Shown in pieces: positions 23,594 to 36,451 of a stretch of 64,000 bases of DNA. How positions within the stretch are numbered: position 1 is the stretch's first letter; every line of letters starts with the position of its first letter. The notes under the pieces were generated by a model. The model made no database searches. It was given only the letters and a program-made list of their open reading frames with translations, and was not told the DNA's origin. Origin of the DNA: Hawksworthiomyces lignivorus (Eukaryota > Ascomycota > Sordariomycetes > Ophiostomatales > Ophiostomataceae); assembly GCA_002917075.1 (NCBI GenBank), contig NTMA01000091.1:1-64000 (forward strand), written 5' to 3'. The translations under genes and the position numbers were made by a program.

Positions 23594-26538
23594 GTGCCAA
23601 CCGCTATGCAAGTAGTCCCACGTCAGAGGGCGGCCACGCAGCTAGAGCTTGATGCACGACTATAGAAGCGGGTAGCTGCCAATTTTCTCCTGCCTTTCTG
23701 TCTTCTAGGTCCTCTTTTCTCTGTACCGTACCGATCCGAGCAGGTTTGTTTCAATGCAACCCTACACGCAGGCTCCTCTCTGCCCTTTAATCATCACAAG
23801 AACCGAGATCACCGACTTTGTGATTCAGCCAAATTTTCAGCGGAGAGCAAGGGGCGCTCATGGTGTAAGTGTAAGCTCAGAATTATTTTGGGAGCTGTTA
23901 TTTCGTATTGTGTTCACTTCACGATAGTGTCCATCCGTTCTCAACAATTTATTCTGTTGCCTGCTTGGCCGCCCCCACTCACATTCGACTGCAAAAGGCG
24001 TAGCCGAGCAAGAGTACGAATGCACGCTACGCATTAAGGATAACACTCCATCGGTGACCGCATTAAATTTTTGCTCCTCTTCTGGTCATAGCTTTTTTTC
24101 TAGCTCTTCCTATTTTCAAGCCGATCTTGTTTGGTGAGCTTGCCGTTTAGAGCGCTAGTATGTTCTGCACCTACAAAATGCTACATAGATCACAAGTACG
24201 GAGTAGCTTGACCACCGTTCTATCACAACGTGTCGCTTGGACGGAGCATCCCGCTTAATTCGCTTTTCTGCCACGCGGCTGACCTCCAGTATGGTCAACT
24301 GAGCTACAATGGAGTTTTCAATCGTTTTTGGTGAGACTGGAGTGCACTCCATGAGCCATGTTGTGATATTATGGCACACTTACCAGCCATCCAAATTTTC
24401 AAACTTCTCCAACCGGCAACTGAACGCCGTACTCGTGCCTTGCATCCGCTCGTCTTTGGTCGGACAAGGTCATAGCAAATGCTCTCCGAGCGGCAAATGC
24501 TGCTCTCTCGCAGGAACGCCTCTTCCCTAATCTTCGACTGCAGAGGCAGGAACACAGTTGCATTGCGCCACGCATTATCTCCAAAGTGACTTTTAATGAT
24601 GGACTACTTTTTTCGCACAAAGAGTTCCACCAGAAATGGAACAGTGTTTGAATGGAAGGCCAGATACATACATACTATGCAAATTTAGTACCAGATAGCT
24701 AGATGTGATATCGTAGATGCCCCAAGAGAAAAATTATCGGCGGCGTTGCAGTAGAGAGGGCTGTGCCCTTTCGGCCGTTCCCCTATAAGGAACATTATTC
24801 ATTCTGCTGCGTACTAGTCGGCCTTCGTCTTGTATCCGCAACAAAAGAACCCAAGAAAAAGCAGAGACAAAATGGGTCAGACACGCAAGGACGCGTGGCT
24901 CTAACGACCAAGCAAATTCGCATTCTCCAAATTGTCCCAAGTTTCTTGCTGACGACGGCCAAGTCCTGGCCAAGTCCTCTACCCGCTCTCGCGCCCGCCA
25001 GATAATTCGTAAACACTGTCACAGCCTCATTTGTACGAGCATGCACCCGTAAGAAAGCCGAATAAAAATCTAACACGGATAGATTCAATCAATCTTGCTC
25101 AGCAATGGAGCTCTGCGGCCAGGGACACATCAGCCTGGCCAGTTCCAGAAAAGTAGGCTGCAGAGATATTGTGTGGTGAATACGAGAGAGCAGCTTCAGG
25201 CCAAGGCGGGTAAAACACCAGAAGGGCGAACACGAACTGCTCCACAACAGGGCCACTTAGCAACGTCCTATACGAACCCAAAAGGCCGGCATTGGTTTAC
25301 CGCCGTCCTTCTATGGACACATTTCCCCTTTTCAGGGAGGGCAGCGGATATGCGTACGTATAACAGAGAGTCGGACGAGACGATCGTAAGAGAATAAAAA
25401 GAAACAGCGAAAGGCGAGATAGAGGGGCCAAAAGCAGAGACATAGTCCTGTCTTACCTTGCCAAGCACCCAAGGTAGCGATCGCCAGTCAAGTGAGTTTA
25501 AGTTATGGAAGGCACCCTTGCTTTTCAGCAGGACAGGGGCAGAACATGAAATACAGTTAGATCACAAATACCACTCAGCCAGACCCCAAGAGCAGCAGTC
25601 CTAACACCGATCAGAATTTGCGGCGCACATATCGTACGTTTGAGCAGATGTGAGCTGCAGTTGTTGTCTCCGTATCTATCAAGCTCGACCCCCATAGTTC
25701 TAGTTATTCCAATTGCGGGTTTGCCATTTTAGGGACGCGTCAGTTTACCCCTCGCAACCAAAAGGGTTGTTACCGCTGGACCCCAAGATGGGCATGGCAA
25801 AGGCTAGATCGCTTGTCTTCGGGCTCATGGCAGCCCCCAGTTTTGCTGTCTCGGGCTATGCTAATGCTTCTCTCTTTTCTTCTCTTTGTTCTATTTCGGC
25901 CTGGCCTTTTTGGATACGTCTCCTGTCTAGGAAATGCGCTACTGCCTCTAGAGCTAATGGTTTCTACTCCGCGTCTGTTCTGTTCCAGCGTAATGCCCTT
26001 GTGGCGAACCTTAAAAAAGCTCTCGGCGGTCCCTTGGCGGTCCCTTGGCAGTTTGCACTACCAGCAAGTTACGTCATCTCTCCAGAGCGACCTTTGCTCC
26101 TAGAGAGCGGCTGAACCTAATTTCCGCCTCACGTAATCTGCATCTGGGACAAATCAAATCAAATCTCTGGCGCCTCCAAAGTTTTTGCTGGTGCAAGAAA
26201 AGAATGAACTGCAAAGCTCGCCAACAGAGGAAGGCCAGAGATAGCGATGCAAAGTTTCTTCTTCTTTCCTTTTTGAAAAAATCTAAAGGGATCAGCAACG
26301 TGGCTGGAAATTTATTCCCAGAAAATGATATGCGCAGGTTTGCGCATGCGAATGAACGAAGGCTGCGCTGCCTCGTTTTCGTATTCCCTCAAGCCGATTC
26401 GCCCACAGTAGCTCCCGTAGCTTCAATTGTAAATCAAGACCTTCGAGCACACCTCAATTCGGCCCCTCTCATTCGTCAAACGCTCACGAGCTTGGAAGAG
26501 TTCGACGTCGTCGTGGCCTCTGCTATTTCCTTTTCTTC
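23594..26538. other. Gene-poor intergenic DNA
   Basis: Nothing recognisable. Open frames on the plus strand at 25713-26114 and 26045-26572 overlap in different frames and show no domain or conserved splice pattern. Short local duplications occur, for example CGGTCCCTTGG twice at 26027-26049. Confidence 0.35.
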
Positions 26539-27620
26539 TTATCTTATTTTCCCAGGTTCTGCTGTCTCTTGAGTGACGGCATGCTGCAGAATGTCGGGTT
26601 TCGTCCAAGCTAGGCCAATTGGCTTAAATTTGCTTTCCCATGGATAGCAGTACCGATATTGCGAATAATCGACTCCTCGAATATACAACAAAGGGTATTC
26701 CCGAAATTCCATTAATATGCTCTCGAGTTTGTCAGTAATCCTACACTCTACCGTCATGTAGGATACCCATGACTCGGCTAGCACTCCGTACAGGGCCAAA
26801 CTGTTGGCAGCCCTTAAGCCCTGTTTTAGAACTGAGGCTAATCTATGATCTCAGCTCCTACTCGAAGGCTTGAGTTCTTGGCAAGCAGATACTGTAGCCT
26901 TTTTTTATCTTCGTAGATCTCGTAGCATATGAGTAGGAGCATCTAAGAAGTATTTTCTTGTATTATTACAATGGAACCTACTGCACATCTCATGCAACTT
27001 CAATAAGAGCAAGATTGTCTGTGCTAGATAGATGTGTTTTATCATTCTACGTCCCTAAAACGGCCAAGAAACAAGATAGACGCCGCGAGCGGTATATGTT
27101 TAAGCAAAAGGTTGTTAACAGGGCATTGTATTTTGTGAGAAGCAAAATATGCTATGACGCAGGTTAGTACGTATATGCGCAATCGAAGCATATTTGCAAG
27201 TCTGAACTTCTACTCTTGGGTAACAGGCTACAGTCTGAGCCGTTTTAGAGTTCATCTGATATGATCGCAGTCTTCAAGACATCCACCACCCGCTGCTGTT
27301 ATTTTCGGAAAATTCTAACAAGTAGCGTTCTATCCGTACGCAGTGCAAAATAGCTGTTAAGGAAATTAACTGTTGTCCACGGTGTATATTGCTTTGCAAT
27401 AGAGAGAATCGTGCTGATTCAGCCATCTCAATCCAGTGTTGGGCAAATGTAAATTCGGTGAGATACACATGAGTTCTGACAAGGAGATACGTCCACAGAA
27501 AAACCTTCTCCTCTCTGGTAGGAGCTGATATTCATTTTGTCGAGCGCACTGAGGAAGCCATAAGGAGGCGAATTGGTGTCAGAAGCTATTTACCCAAGAC
27601 AATGGGATAATATACGACGT
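26539..27620 (-). pseudogene. Decayed protein-coding relic of unknown family
   Basis: Read on the minus strand, successive stretches look like globular protein but are broken by stops and frame changes. 27531-27274 reads through EEKVFLWTYLLVRTHVYL and FTFAQHWIEMAESARFSLLQ to a stop after SGWWMS; the same frame stays open for some 45 codons beyond. 26945-26838, in another frame, contains ICYEIYEDKKRLQYLLAKN. 26850-26539, in a third, contains REYPLLYIRGVDYSQYRYC and PWESKFKPIGLAWTKPDIL before its stop. No introns that repair all breaks were found. The amino-acid composition, with scattered Tyr, Trp and charged residues, is unlike the random frames nearby. I do not recognise the family; RIP mutation or simple decay could explain the breaks. 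Confidence 0.35.
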
Positions 27621-27754
27621 ACAAAGAAAGAGAAGGCCTGTGCCACTGATCATTGACCTATAAATTGCTGACTACGTAATTCCCGAAGCTAACAAGTCCA
27701 AATCCGCACGTGAAAACAAACTGCTGACGCAGGACTACCGTTGGGGAATGTGTT

Positions 27755-27789
<35 letters not shown>

Positions 27790-28308
27790 CGTTCTTTCAC
27801 TGTAGCAGAGTGAAAAGAAATCCTGAGATGTAATCCGGAGTAGACAACAGCAAAATAAACACGCTATCTTCAATGAATCAGGCGTATCTCTCCTTTTCAA
27901 TATCATTCTCATCCATCTCTCGTTCTCGCTCTCGCTCCCCGCAATTTCCTTTTTTCTTTCATTTTCTTTTCATTCATTTGTTTTTACATGTTGAAGTTGA
28001 AACACTCTTTTCCTATTCTCGACTGTTTGATGTGGGGCGAAACGTGCCCACCTCCCGAAACCCCCTTTCTTGCCCCCTGATTTGCTTGCTTCCCGCTTCG
28101 TCGCTGGACGACACACGACGACCATCTTCAACCCATTGGGCAAAGTGCTGTCCCGTTTTCGTCGTCCCGTGACATCCCTGCATTGCTCCAGCATCTTTCC
28201 TTCTACTCACCTCTGCAATCTGGCACCCAAGCGGGATCCCGAAAGAATACTCTACGCATAATATTGTTTCCCCTGCAATTGTCGGCACGGAGGTGGGCTC
28301 ACTCCAAG
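27621..28308. promoter_or_regulatory. Promoter/leader of the DUF726 gene with a T33 run
   Basis: Contains an uninterrupted run of 33 T (27757-27789), then strongly C/T-rich plus-strand sequence (27880-28060) leading into the DUF726 gene. An upstream ATG at 28183 is in frame with the coding sequence. Confidence 0.45.
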
Positions 28309-31300
28309 ATGGCGACTGGCGACGAGCCCATCGGCGAGGGCGGCGTCGCTGTCTGTGAACCGGATGCCAAAACAGCAGCCACTGCCGCCGCCGCTGACCG
28401 ACTAGCACGAGACAACCACCCAGCGGCGAAGACGGAGAGCGTAAAAATGGCAAGCTCAAACGGAGCAGACGAGACGCATGAGCCAAACAAAGCGAACGAG
28501 TCCGGCGAGTCAGACGACTCACACAAGCAACAAGAATCTTCTAAACAATCCGACCAAGTAAGCACAACTGCGAGCTCAAGCTCTCAACCTCCGACTGCTT
28601 CCGAAGATGAGTCTCCCGCAAAAAAGTTGGAAAAGGTGTTAAAGCAGCGAGCGACCGAGAATCGATCCGGAAGAGCAAAGAGTCGGGAAAAAGAAGAACG
28701 CACAAAGTATAAAAAAGAGAATGAATTAGATACCACAGTCGGTGGGGAGGCTCAGAAATCGCCCGACCCCACCGCTGCTGGCGACGCGACCCTGAAATTT
28801 GATGATTTTGGACTGCCCATTCGACAAGCAGGAACCATTCAATATAGCACTGGAGATGTAGACGAAGAAAAGCCAAGGACACGGTCTTGGAGTTTCCGCA
28901 GGAGGAGTACCAGCCGATCGGAGGCGGATCAAAGCCGAGCGAGTTCCCGCGCTTCGAGCAGCTCCCGGAGGCGGTGGTCATTGCGGATCGGGGTTGACAA
29001 TGGCACCGACAACAACGCACCAGGAGGCAACGCTGTGGCCATCCAAACAAACGCTGAATCGGAGACCCCTTCCGCTAATAACCGAAATCCTGACACGATC
29101 GAGGAAGAACCGCGGACACCCATGCCACCGAAACAACCAGCTGCGGACGAGGAGTCTGTCACTTCCAAGGACGATTCGCGGGCGAGCACCGACATGCACT
29201 CAAAGACACAACATCCCAAGGACTTTGCTACGATGCACCGCGAGGCCAACGCTACTGCTACTACAGGCAACACGCTCTCTGAGTTCTCGCACCAGAAGTT
29301 GACCACAGAGAAGAAAGAAGAAGAATCAAGCGATGACGGTGGCTGGCAGACAATGCCGGCATTCGCCCCTTATGACATTTATGACGATGATAATCGTCTC
29401 ATTGCGCGAGAGCACGTTGAGACGGAAGAGGAGAACGATGGCTACGCGGGTCTTGGCGGTGCTGGCAAGGGCTACACACGAGTGCTGATTGACGACGACG
29501 CCGAGTCTGCGACAAGCATGGACGATAATACCCAGTATCTCTTCAAGGCAGGTGGCGGCACTAGCATGATGGAAGACGAGGAGGAACAGCGTGACGCTGT
29601 GTCGCAAATGCAGGCCACTAAGGACCTCTTGACGGAGGGGCAGCGTATCGCTTATGTTGGCATCACGCGCCTCCACCTTTACAACATGATCAAGGAGCTT
29701 GAAGACATAAAACCGCCTAAGAAACTACGCAAGGAACTCACAATCGCTACTGAGTCGATGAAGATGTGGTCACAGAAAATGATGATACGGCTGTACGCGC
29801 ACATGGAGATTAGTCTTGCAGAACAAGTCATGATTGAGCAGCTGAGCGAACACGGTGTGCAACCAAAGGACCTGACACCCGCGCTGATGGCCAATGCGCG
29901 TGTCAAAAACCCAATGGCAGGCGAGAAGAGTTCCAACGGCTCAGCATCGTCGCCCAAGACACCAGGATCGCCAGCGCCCGCCGCCTCTCCGAAGATTGCC
30001 GAAGAAGAAGCGGCTGAGCCCCCACCTCCATACCAGGAAGTTGAGGGTGAGCAGCTACCGGCAGTGCGAACGCCATCTCAGCTGCCGACGACAGCCAAGA
30101 TCGATATTGACTTGCGCTGGACCGTGCTTTGTGATTTGTTCCTCGTGCTGATTGCCGACTCGGTCTACGACGCACGGTCACGAGTTCTGCTGGAGCGCGT
30201 GGGTGCGAGTCTGGACGTACCATGGATTGACATCTGCAAGTTTGAGAAGAAGGTGACTGAGGCGCTCGAGATGCAGCAGAACGCCGAAAAAGAGAACTGG
30301 GACGAAAAAGAGCATATGGAATCTAGGCGGAAGTTGGCGCTCAAGCGCCGCTATGTCATGATGGGCCTGGCCACGGTTGGTGGCGGTCTAGTTATTGGAC
30401 TGTCTGCGGGTTTGCTTGCGCCTGTGATTGGCGCTGGTCTGGCTGCAGGCTTTACCACCATCGGCGTCACCGGTACGAGCAGTTTTCTTGCTGGAGCGGG
30501 TGGTGCCGCCATCATCACATCGTCAGCTGCGGCCTCTGGCAGCGTTATTGGTGTCCGAGCTGCCGACAGGAGAACGGGTGCTGTCAAGACGTTTGAATAC
30601 CGGCCGCTCCACAATAACAAGCGTGTTAACCTCATCGTGACCGTCTCCGGTTGGATGACGGGCAAAGTTGATGACGTTCGGCTGCCTTACAGTACTGTTG
30701 ATCCAGTCATGGGCGACATCTACTCGGTACTGTGGGAGCCGGAGATGTTAACCAGCATGGGTGATACCATCAACATCTTAGCCACCGAGGTAAGTTACAA
30801 CATACGACATACGTTACCACTCAAAGGATAGAGCTGTTGCTAATATCGCACTAGGCTCTTACACAAGGTCTCCAGCAACTGCTGGGTAGTACAATTTTGG
30901 TGTCGCTCATGGCAGCACTGCAGTTACCAGTCGTGCTGACAAAGTTGGCGTACCTGATTGACAACCCGTGGGCTGTATCCCTGGACAGAGCCACAATGGC
31001 AGGACTGATCCTGGCGGATTCCTTGATTGACCGCAATTTGGGAACGCGGCCCATCACGCTCGTGGGTTACTCCCTGGGATCTCGCGTTATTTTCTCCTGC
31101 TTGCAGGAGCTTGCTCGCAAGGGCGCTTTTGGCGTGATCCAGAATGTCTTCCTTTTTGGCTCGCCTGTTGTGGTGAAGCAGGACGAGTACATCCGGGCAC
31201 GTGCGGTAGTCGCGGGACGTTTTGTCAACGGCTATAACCGCAACGATTGGATTCTGGGTTACCTGTTCCGCCTCACCAATGGTGGCATCCGCCGTGTGGC

Positions 31301-32465
31301 CGGTCTAGGTACCATCGAAGGTATCCCTGGCATAGAAAACATGGACGTGACACAGTGGGTCGTTGGCCATATGGACTATCGCACAGCTATGCCACGGCTG
31401 CTCCGTGAGTGTGGCTGGCTTGTAGAAAGCGATGAGTTCACCGAAATCGAAGATCCCGACCCGGAGAACCATGCTCAGCGGCAACGCGAATTGATCAACG
31501 AGATCGAGGAGGCTCGGAAAGAGCTAGAAAAGGAGAGCAAAGCAAGCAGAAAGAGCGGCACTTTCAGTTTTTTCAGCCGCAAAAAGAAGGGCGAAAAGCA
31601 GGAATGGGAGATATACGAAGACTTGCAAAAGAGCCAGAAGCAGTCTGCCGGCGGTGGTAGAAAGACGGAAGATGAGGAAGGAAATAACCATGGCATTTTG
31701 TTTGACGTGGATGCTATCCGTGCGGAGCTGGCAAAAGAAGGAAATATCAAAGAGAATGACTTGCACCCGGAACAGCTGCAGGTGCGTGAGCTTCAATCGA
31801 CCCTGCCGCCGATGAAACTGAATTATACGCCGCAGCCGAGTCCAGCACTTCCGCCACCAGCTCCGACCACGCCGCGGGGACCGCTGCGATCACCAAAAGC
31901 AAGCCTGAGCTTGGGCAGCCGGCGGGTGACAGATACAGCCGTGGCATATCGGTCCTCGCAGGAATACCGGCCGCCATCCGCACCCCGTGATCCAAGCGCG
32001 GAGAACCGCGTATCTGAAGAGCGAACACCGGTAGTGTTCAAGCAGATGTCGTTGCAGCGGGACGTCGAACCGGCAGTTAATCGCAGTGCCCATGTGGTTG
32101 ACGGTGAAGGCATCTCAATGACTTTTGACTACGCCTACGACGATGACGAGCGGCCCCCAACGGCACAGAAATCTGCGTCGCCCCTGACACCTCCGACACC
32201 CATCACACCGCAGCGTGGGCAACAAGACCGGCCGCCGCCACCACCGCCTCCGAAGGATGAGAGATATGTGTCCACGATAGCAGCAAGGTCATCGACAGGA
32301 TTGGCAGCAGGCGCTGCGGCTGGCACACTGACAGCTGGTGCCGTGGCGGGTGCAGCCGTTTCGCCTACGGTGCCGACAATTACATTAACGGACCCGTGGA
32401 ACGAGTTAGACGAAGACGATGAAGATTTTGGGAAAGAACAGGAGATTTCCATGACATTTGCATAG
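28309..32465 (+). CDS. DUF726 / TMCO4-family membrane protein (Mil1-like putative lipase)
   Basis: Two exons, 28309-30789 and 30855-32465, with a 65-bp intron (GTAAGT...CTAG); 1363 aa. The yeast relative Mil1 (YFL034W) binds the AP-1 medium subunit and has a lipase-like fold; activity is unproven. Residues 1-500 are low-complexity and highly charged. The conserved core starts near LTEGQRIAYVGITRLHLYNM. A Gly/Ala-rich hydrophobic segment (about 680-745: GLATVGGGLVIGLSAG, PVIGAGLAAGFTTIG) is followed by the alpha/beta-hydrolase part with the nucleophile elbow VGYSLGSRV (GxSxG, about 897), NVFLFGSPVV and VNGYNRNDWILGYLFR. The tail is Pro-rich and acidic. I chose the ATG at 28309 (AAGATGGCG context); the in-frame ATG at 28183 would add 42 leader-like residues. 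Family confident, reaction unknown. Confidence 0.9.
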
Positions 32466-35090
32466 CACGGGTGAATTTCGTTGCACTTGTTCTATCTTTT
32501 TCTATTGGGGCTGTTTTCCTACATTGTACATACCTCATATACCACAAGCATTGTCATTTCAGAATTAGGAGTAAATATTATTGCTGTCGCCGCTGCATTT
32601 GGTCCTCTCATCATCCTGTATTGCCAGTGACTACTCAAACAACTTCCAGTCTTCTTTCGTCTTCCATCCTGAAATTAGAAATGGCATCAAAATCAGTGCA
32701 AAGCGACATGAGGTTTCATATTTAATAGAAAACCCGTAATTTTTGTATATATCCTCTCGGCTTTAGAATTGATCAGGGGATTGTTATGTTTATCACATGG
32801 CATACTATTCACGTCTGTCTCTAGAATTGTGTGTTGTACTCGTTCGAAATTAGACTGTGCCTTTTGTCCAAGCATGGTATAAGCACCTTGACTGTTGCAG
32901 TCGTTTTATTTTGGCACTTTTTTCTCAACTTGACTAGGTCTGTCCAATCAAGCAGCGCGATTGCCTCCAAGCACATTATTTGAGCAAATGTGTCTCACAT
33001 GTGGGCTTGCAGTGCTTACGACTGAGTGAATCCGCCTTGGATTGTGGTTCGAAAAGTCGTTCGCAGGCTGACAGGAGTCTCTAGATGTAACGAATCGTCC
33101 AAGCCACACTGCATCCCACATTTGTAAGATGGCCGCGTAGAAACACTTACCAAGGGCGAGGGCGAAAGAGACGTGAAAACCCGAACTTTGTTATTCGGTA
33201 GGGCAAAAGAGAAGGTGAGTAGATACTACTCGTAGTTCAATGGAGAGAAGTAAAAAAGCAAAAGCAGGGAGACTAGAACGAAAGTAGGATGTAAGCATCC
33301 CAAAGAGATCCTTTGGCCAATCCTGCCACAAGTCTCCCTGTCAGCCGTCTGTCGCGCTATTTTTGCTGAATTGCAAAGAAAGAAATATCGAAAGCTATGG
33401 CAAAGGAAACTAGGAAGTTCATCGTACAAAGGCTCATTGTAAAGAAATCTTTGGGCTTTCTGTCAGGCGTTGTTTTACTCTGCGACTCTCGCGTTCTCCC
33501 TCTCTTCCGCATCATTCTCTGAAGTCCACTGCCGCTGCGCCTCCCCAGGGTTGACGATCTGTTAATCCATTCCACCAGTTTCGGCCATCTCTCATAGGTT
33601 AACCTTTCTTTCGTTTGTTACGAACGTGTTAGGAAGTGCCAATAATAACCTCCTGACTTCAGCCTGCAAGAAGCGAGTGTTGGGGAGAACAAATTGTCCC
33701 AGTGCGGAATATTTCTATTCATGAGCTATTATTGTCTTCTGCTTTGGTCCATGCCTGTTTTGTTTACACTTCAAACTACTATGTATTAGTCTCTTCGTAG
33801 GGTTGGGCTTTTTATTTCTAAACGGAGCGGCACTCAGGGCGTGGCGAAAATGCGGCTGAAAAAGACGAAAAGCAAGCTCCAAAGGGTCGCATCAGTACGG
33901 AGTATCTACGCCCAAGGGGGCAACCTCAACGAGACGCACTCAGCAATCATCCTTCCTGAGAGGGAGAGTTGCAGAAGACGTACTGCATCTGATTCTACAA
34001 GGATCAAATGCTCTTTTTTTACTCTACGATTACATGAAATCTTTTCCCCTTGATGAATCTATCTTTTAGACAATCTTTGAGAGTAGCCCATCTTGACCAA
34101 AGTACCGGCAAAGATGACATGACTTCCCCCCACTGAACAAAGAGGCGCTTCTTTTCGAGGCGCAGGGCTGTGACTTATTAACCCATTTATTTCCAAAAAC
34201 AGTGTAGCGTGACATTTTGGAATTGGCTCTGTCGTGAATGTGTAATCCTTTTCCATGTCAGTCAATTATCCCCATGTCTTCCAACTGCCCGATCTTTCTC
34301 TTGTTTTTCTTTTCTTTTCAGCTCTGGGACAATAGCGCCTTTTGCAAGCCATACGTTAATATAGCGTCAGCACACTTGCTCTCTTATGAACAAGAAGCTC
34401 TCCATATGTCCAATCAATGCTGCGTAATAACTTCCTTGTTGTAAGAACTATGGAGGCATCGAACTCTACTTAGACCTAGACAGTTCCCTTCTCGCTAGCT
34501 ATTTCTTTATTGAGAGCTATTTGCTGAAGAACGACAGGTATTTTGCGAATATCTTCCCTCGTTCTCTGTTCTAGTTTTCGCTCTTCTCCACTTCCCTCTT
34601 GGCCAATACTTCCATAGCCATCAAATACGCTACTGAGAACGGTATACCAAATTGACCACCCCAACACGACAAACACGACAGACAAGCATAGCCCTTGCGG
34701 ATACAGCCCTATGCGCTCCGTACTGTCTTTTTTGGGTTCACTGCCTTTAAGTATTCCTCTATCTCGTCCTCCAGTGCTTTTGGGCTAGTAAAGTTACGTC
34801 CTCTCGCCCTCAATCCCACCTCCTTTCTATTTGCGGCTCTTTTCTTTCCTCTCTTCTTTTCCCTCTGGCCAATCTCTTTGCTTTCATTGCCCGCTTCCTG
34901 ATCTTTCTCTCTCTACGAAGTCGAGAGACTGCACACAACAGAAGACAACCTCGGCAGTTTTGCTCTCTGAAGGTGTATGCATGCAATGTAAATGAGGTTG
35001 TTTCTTCTCTTCTACTTCTGTATTTCCACTTTCTGGGCCTTCTTCCAATCCTACTCGATTTTCTCTTTATCTGCCTCCTAATCTGCGAGT
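32466..35090. other. Intergenic between DUF726 gene and Ser/Thr-rich membrane protein
   Basis: 2.6 kb without a recognisable gene. It carries AGTACGGAG/CTCCGTACT motifs at 33894 and 34716. From about 34700 the plus strand becomes C/T-rich, matching the leader of the next gene. Confidence 0.4.
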
Positions 35091-36170
35091 ATGCGAATCT
35101 CCAGACATCTCGTTGCCTCGCCAGTCACGGTAAGCTTGGCGGCAGTTGCAGCAGCAACAAGCAGTGCTTCCACGAGTCTCGACCTTGACGCTGGCGCCAG
35201 CCATCCCAACCACAACTCCGTTCTCGAAACACATAATACAGGATCAGGGGCTGGATCAACCGCTAAGGGCAGTAACCAAATTCAGCAAAGTGATTTTGCC
35301 ACAGCGAGCTCGACCTCCCCCAGTACCACAGCTGTCGACACGACCCAAACCACCAAAAATGCAGTCATCCCTATGGGCACCAAAACCACTGCTGGAACGA
35401 TTACTTCGGCGCAAGATTTTGGCGGCACGGCTCCTACGAATACTACAGCAGCTCCAAGTCTTGGAAGTGATAGCGGTAGCCCGACTACCACAAGCAGTCC
35501 AGCGCCTAATGGTGGGATCAGTTCTGGCGCCATTGCCGGCATCGTTGTCGGCGTCGTGTGCGGCATAGCCATTGCTGCCGGACTAGCCTGGTTCTTCCTG
35601 TTTCGCCGCCGCGGTTGGCGTGGTGGCATTGGGACACCCTCGGGGCGCGGCAGGGCATACTCGCCTAGTGGTCACTCCGACTTCGCCGACGGCCCCGTCA
35701 ACAATGCGCGCGCCGGCACTGTTGGTGCTGGCCACGTGGACAACCTCGCAACCGAGAAAGACGGCGTCGTCGGCATCACAACCGAGGCCGACCGCGGACC
35801 GCTCAGCCACTACAGCGATGAAGAGGGCGCGATCGCCAACCACAACGCCCGCCAGAACATGGGTCCGTCTGCGCACGGCAGCGCGCCGGCGCTCGGACAC
35901 ATAGCAGCGGCGGGACCGGCAGTCAAGGCGCTGCGGGCTGGGCACGCTTCTGCATCGGCATCTCCGGCCGCGTCTGTGCCGCGTATGGTGGGATCTGGAG
36001 CGACCTCTCCCTCTGGGGTCGCGACACCGCCCATCCCTGGTCAAGTTGCAGCGCTGATTGAAGACGACATGACACCTGAGGATGTGGCCCGCTTGGCGGC
36101 CGAAGAGAGAGAGCTCGACGCAGATATTGAAAATGCCATTCGTAATCGAGCTGCAGCGAAGGGCAAATAA
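35091..36170 (+). CDS. Ser/Thr-rich single-pass membrane protein, hypothetical
   Basis: Single exon, 359 aa. Possible signal peptide at the start (basic MRISRH then VTVSLAAVAAATSSA). Residues about 25-145 are rich in Thr, Ser, Ala and Gly with few bulky residues, the kind of region that is O-mannosylated. One membrane helix (about 146-171: AIAGIVVGVVCGIAIAAGLA, then WFFLF) is followed by RRRG, a stop-transfer that places the N-terminus outside. The cytoplasmic part is Gly/Ser/Pro-rich with a more ordered acidic end (DMTPEDVARLAAEERELDAD). This architecture resembles fungal wall-stress sensors of the Wsc/Mid2 type, but there is no WSC cysteine domain, so I do not assign that role. A GTAAGC at 35129 could be a donor, but the frame is open across it. 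Confidence 0.75.
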   Translation: MRISRHLVASPVTVSLAAVAAATSSASTSLDLDAGASHPNHNSVLETHNTGSGAGSTAKGSNQIQQSDFATASSTSPSTTAVDTTQTTKNAVIPMGTKTTAGTITSAQDFGGTAPTNTTAAPSLGSDSGSPTTTSSPAPNGGISSGAIAGIVVGVVCGIAIAAGLAWFFLFRRRGWRGGIGTPSGRGRAYSPSGHSDFADGPVNNARAGTVGAGHVDNLATEKDGVVGITTEADRGPLSHYSDEEGAIANHNARQNMGPSAHGSAPALGHIAAAGPAVKALRAGHASASASPAASVPRMVGSGATSPSGVATPPIPGQVAALIEDDMTPEDVARLAAEERELDADIENAIRNRAAAKGK

Positions 36171-36451
36171 GGGAGCAGTCTCAAAAAATAATAAAGAGAA
36201 AAAAAAATTGCGTTGACGGTCATGCTTAGGCTAAGGATGTGGCTAGCTGAGGTTGTGGAGCTCGATAATCTGCCGCAAGTCGTGCTTTTCGCAGTTGGCG
36301 TTCATTTCGGGCTATATTTTTTGCATACATTTCATCACAAAGGACGCTCTTTCATTTAAACACTGTTAGTTTTAGGTTAGAGCATAATGTATGCTCATAA
36401 TATCATACTGCTTCAATGTAAATTTTTACTATTTTTAAATATATTTCTCTG

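Noticed and set aside
25713..26572. Two overlapping plus-strand open frames of 133 and 175 codons
   Set aside because: They overlap in different frames and neither resembles a known protein; no convincing introns. Could be revisited with RNA data.
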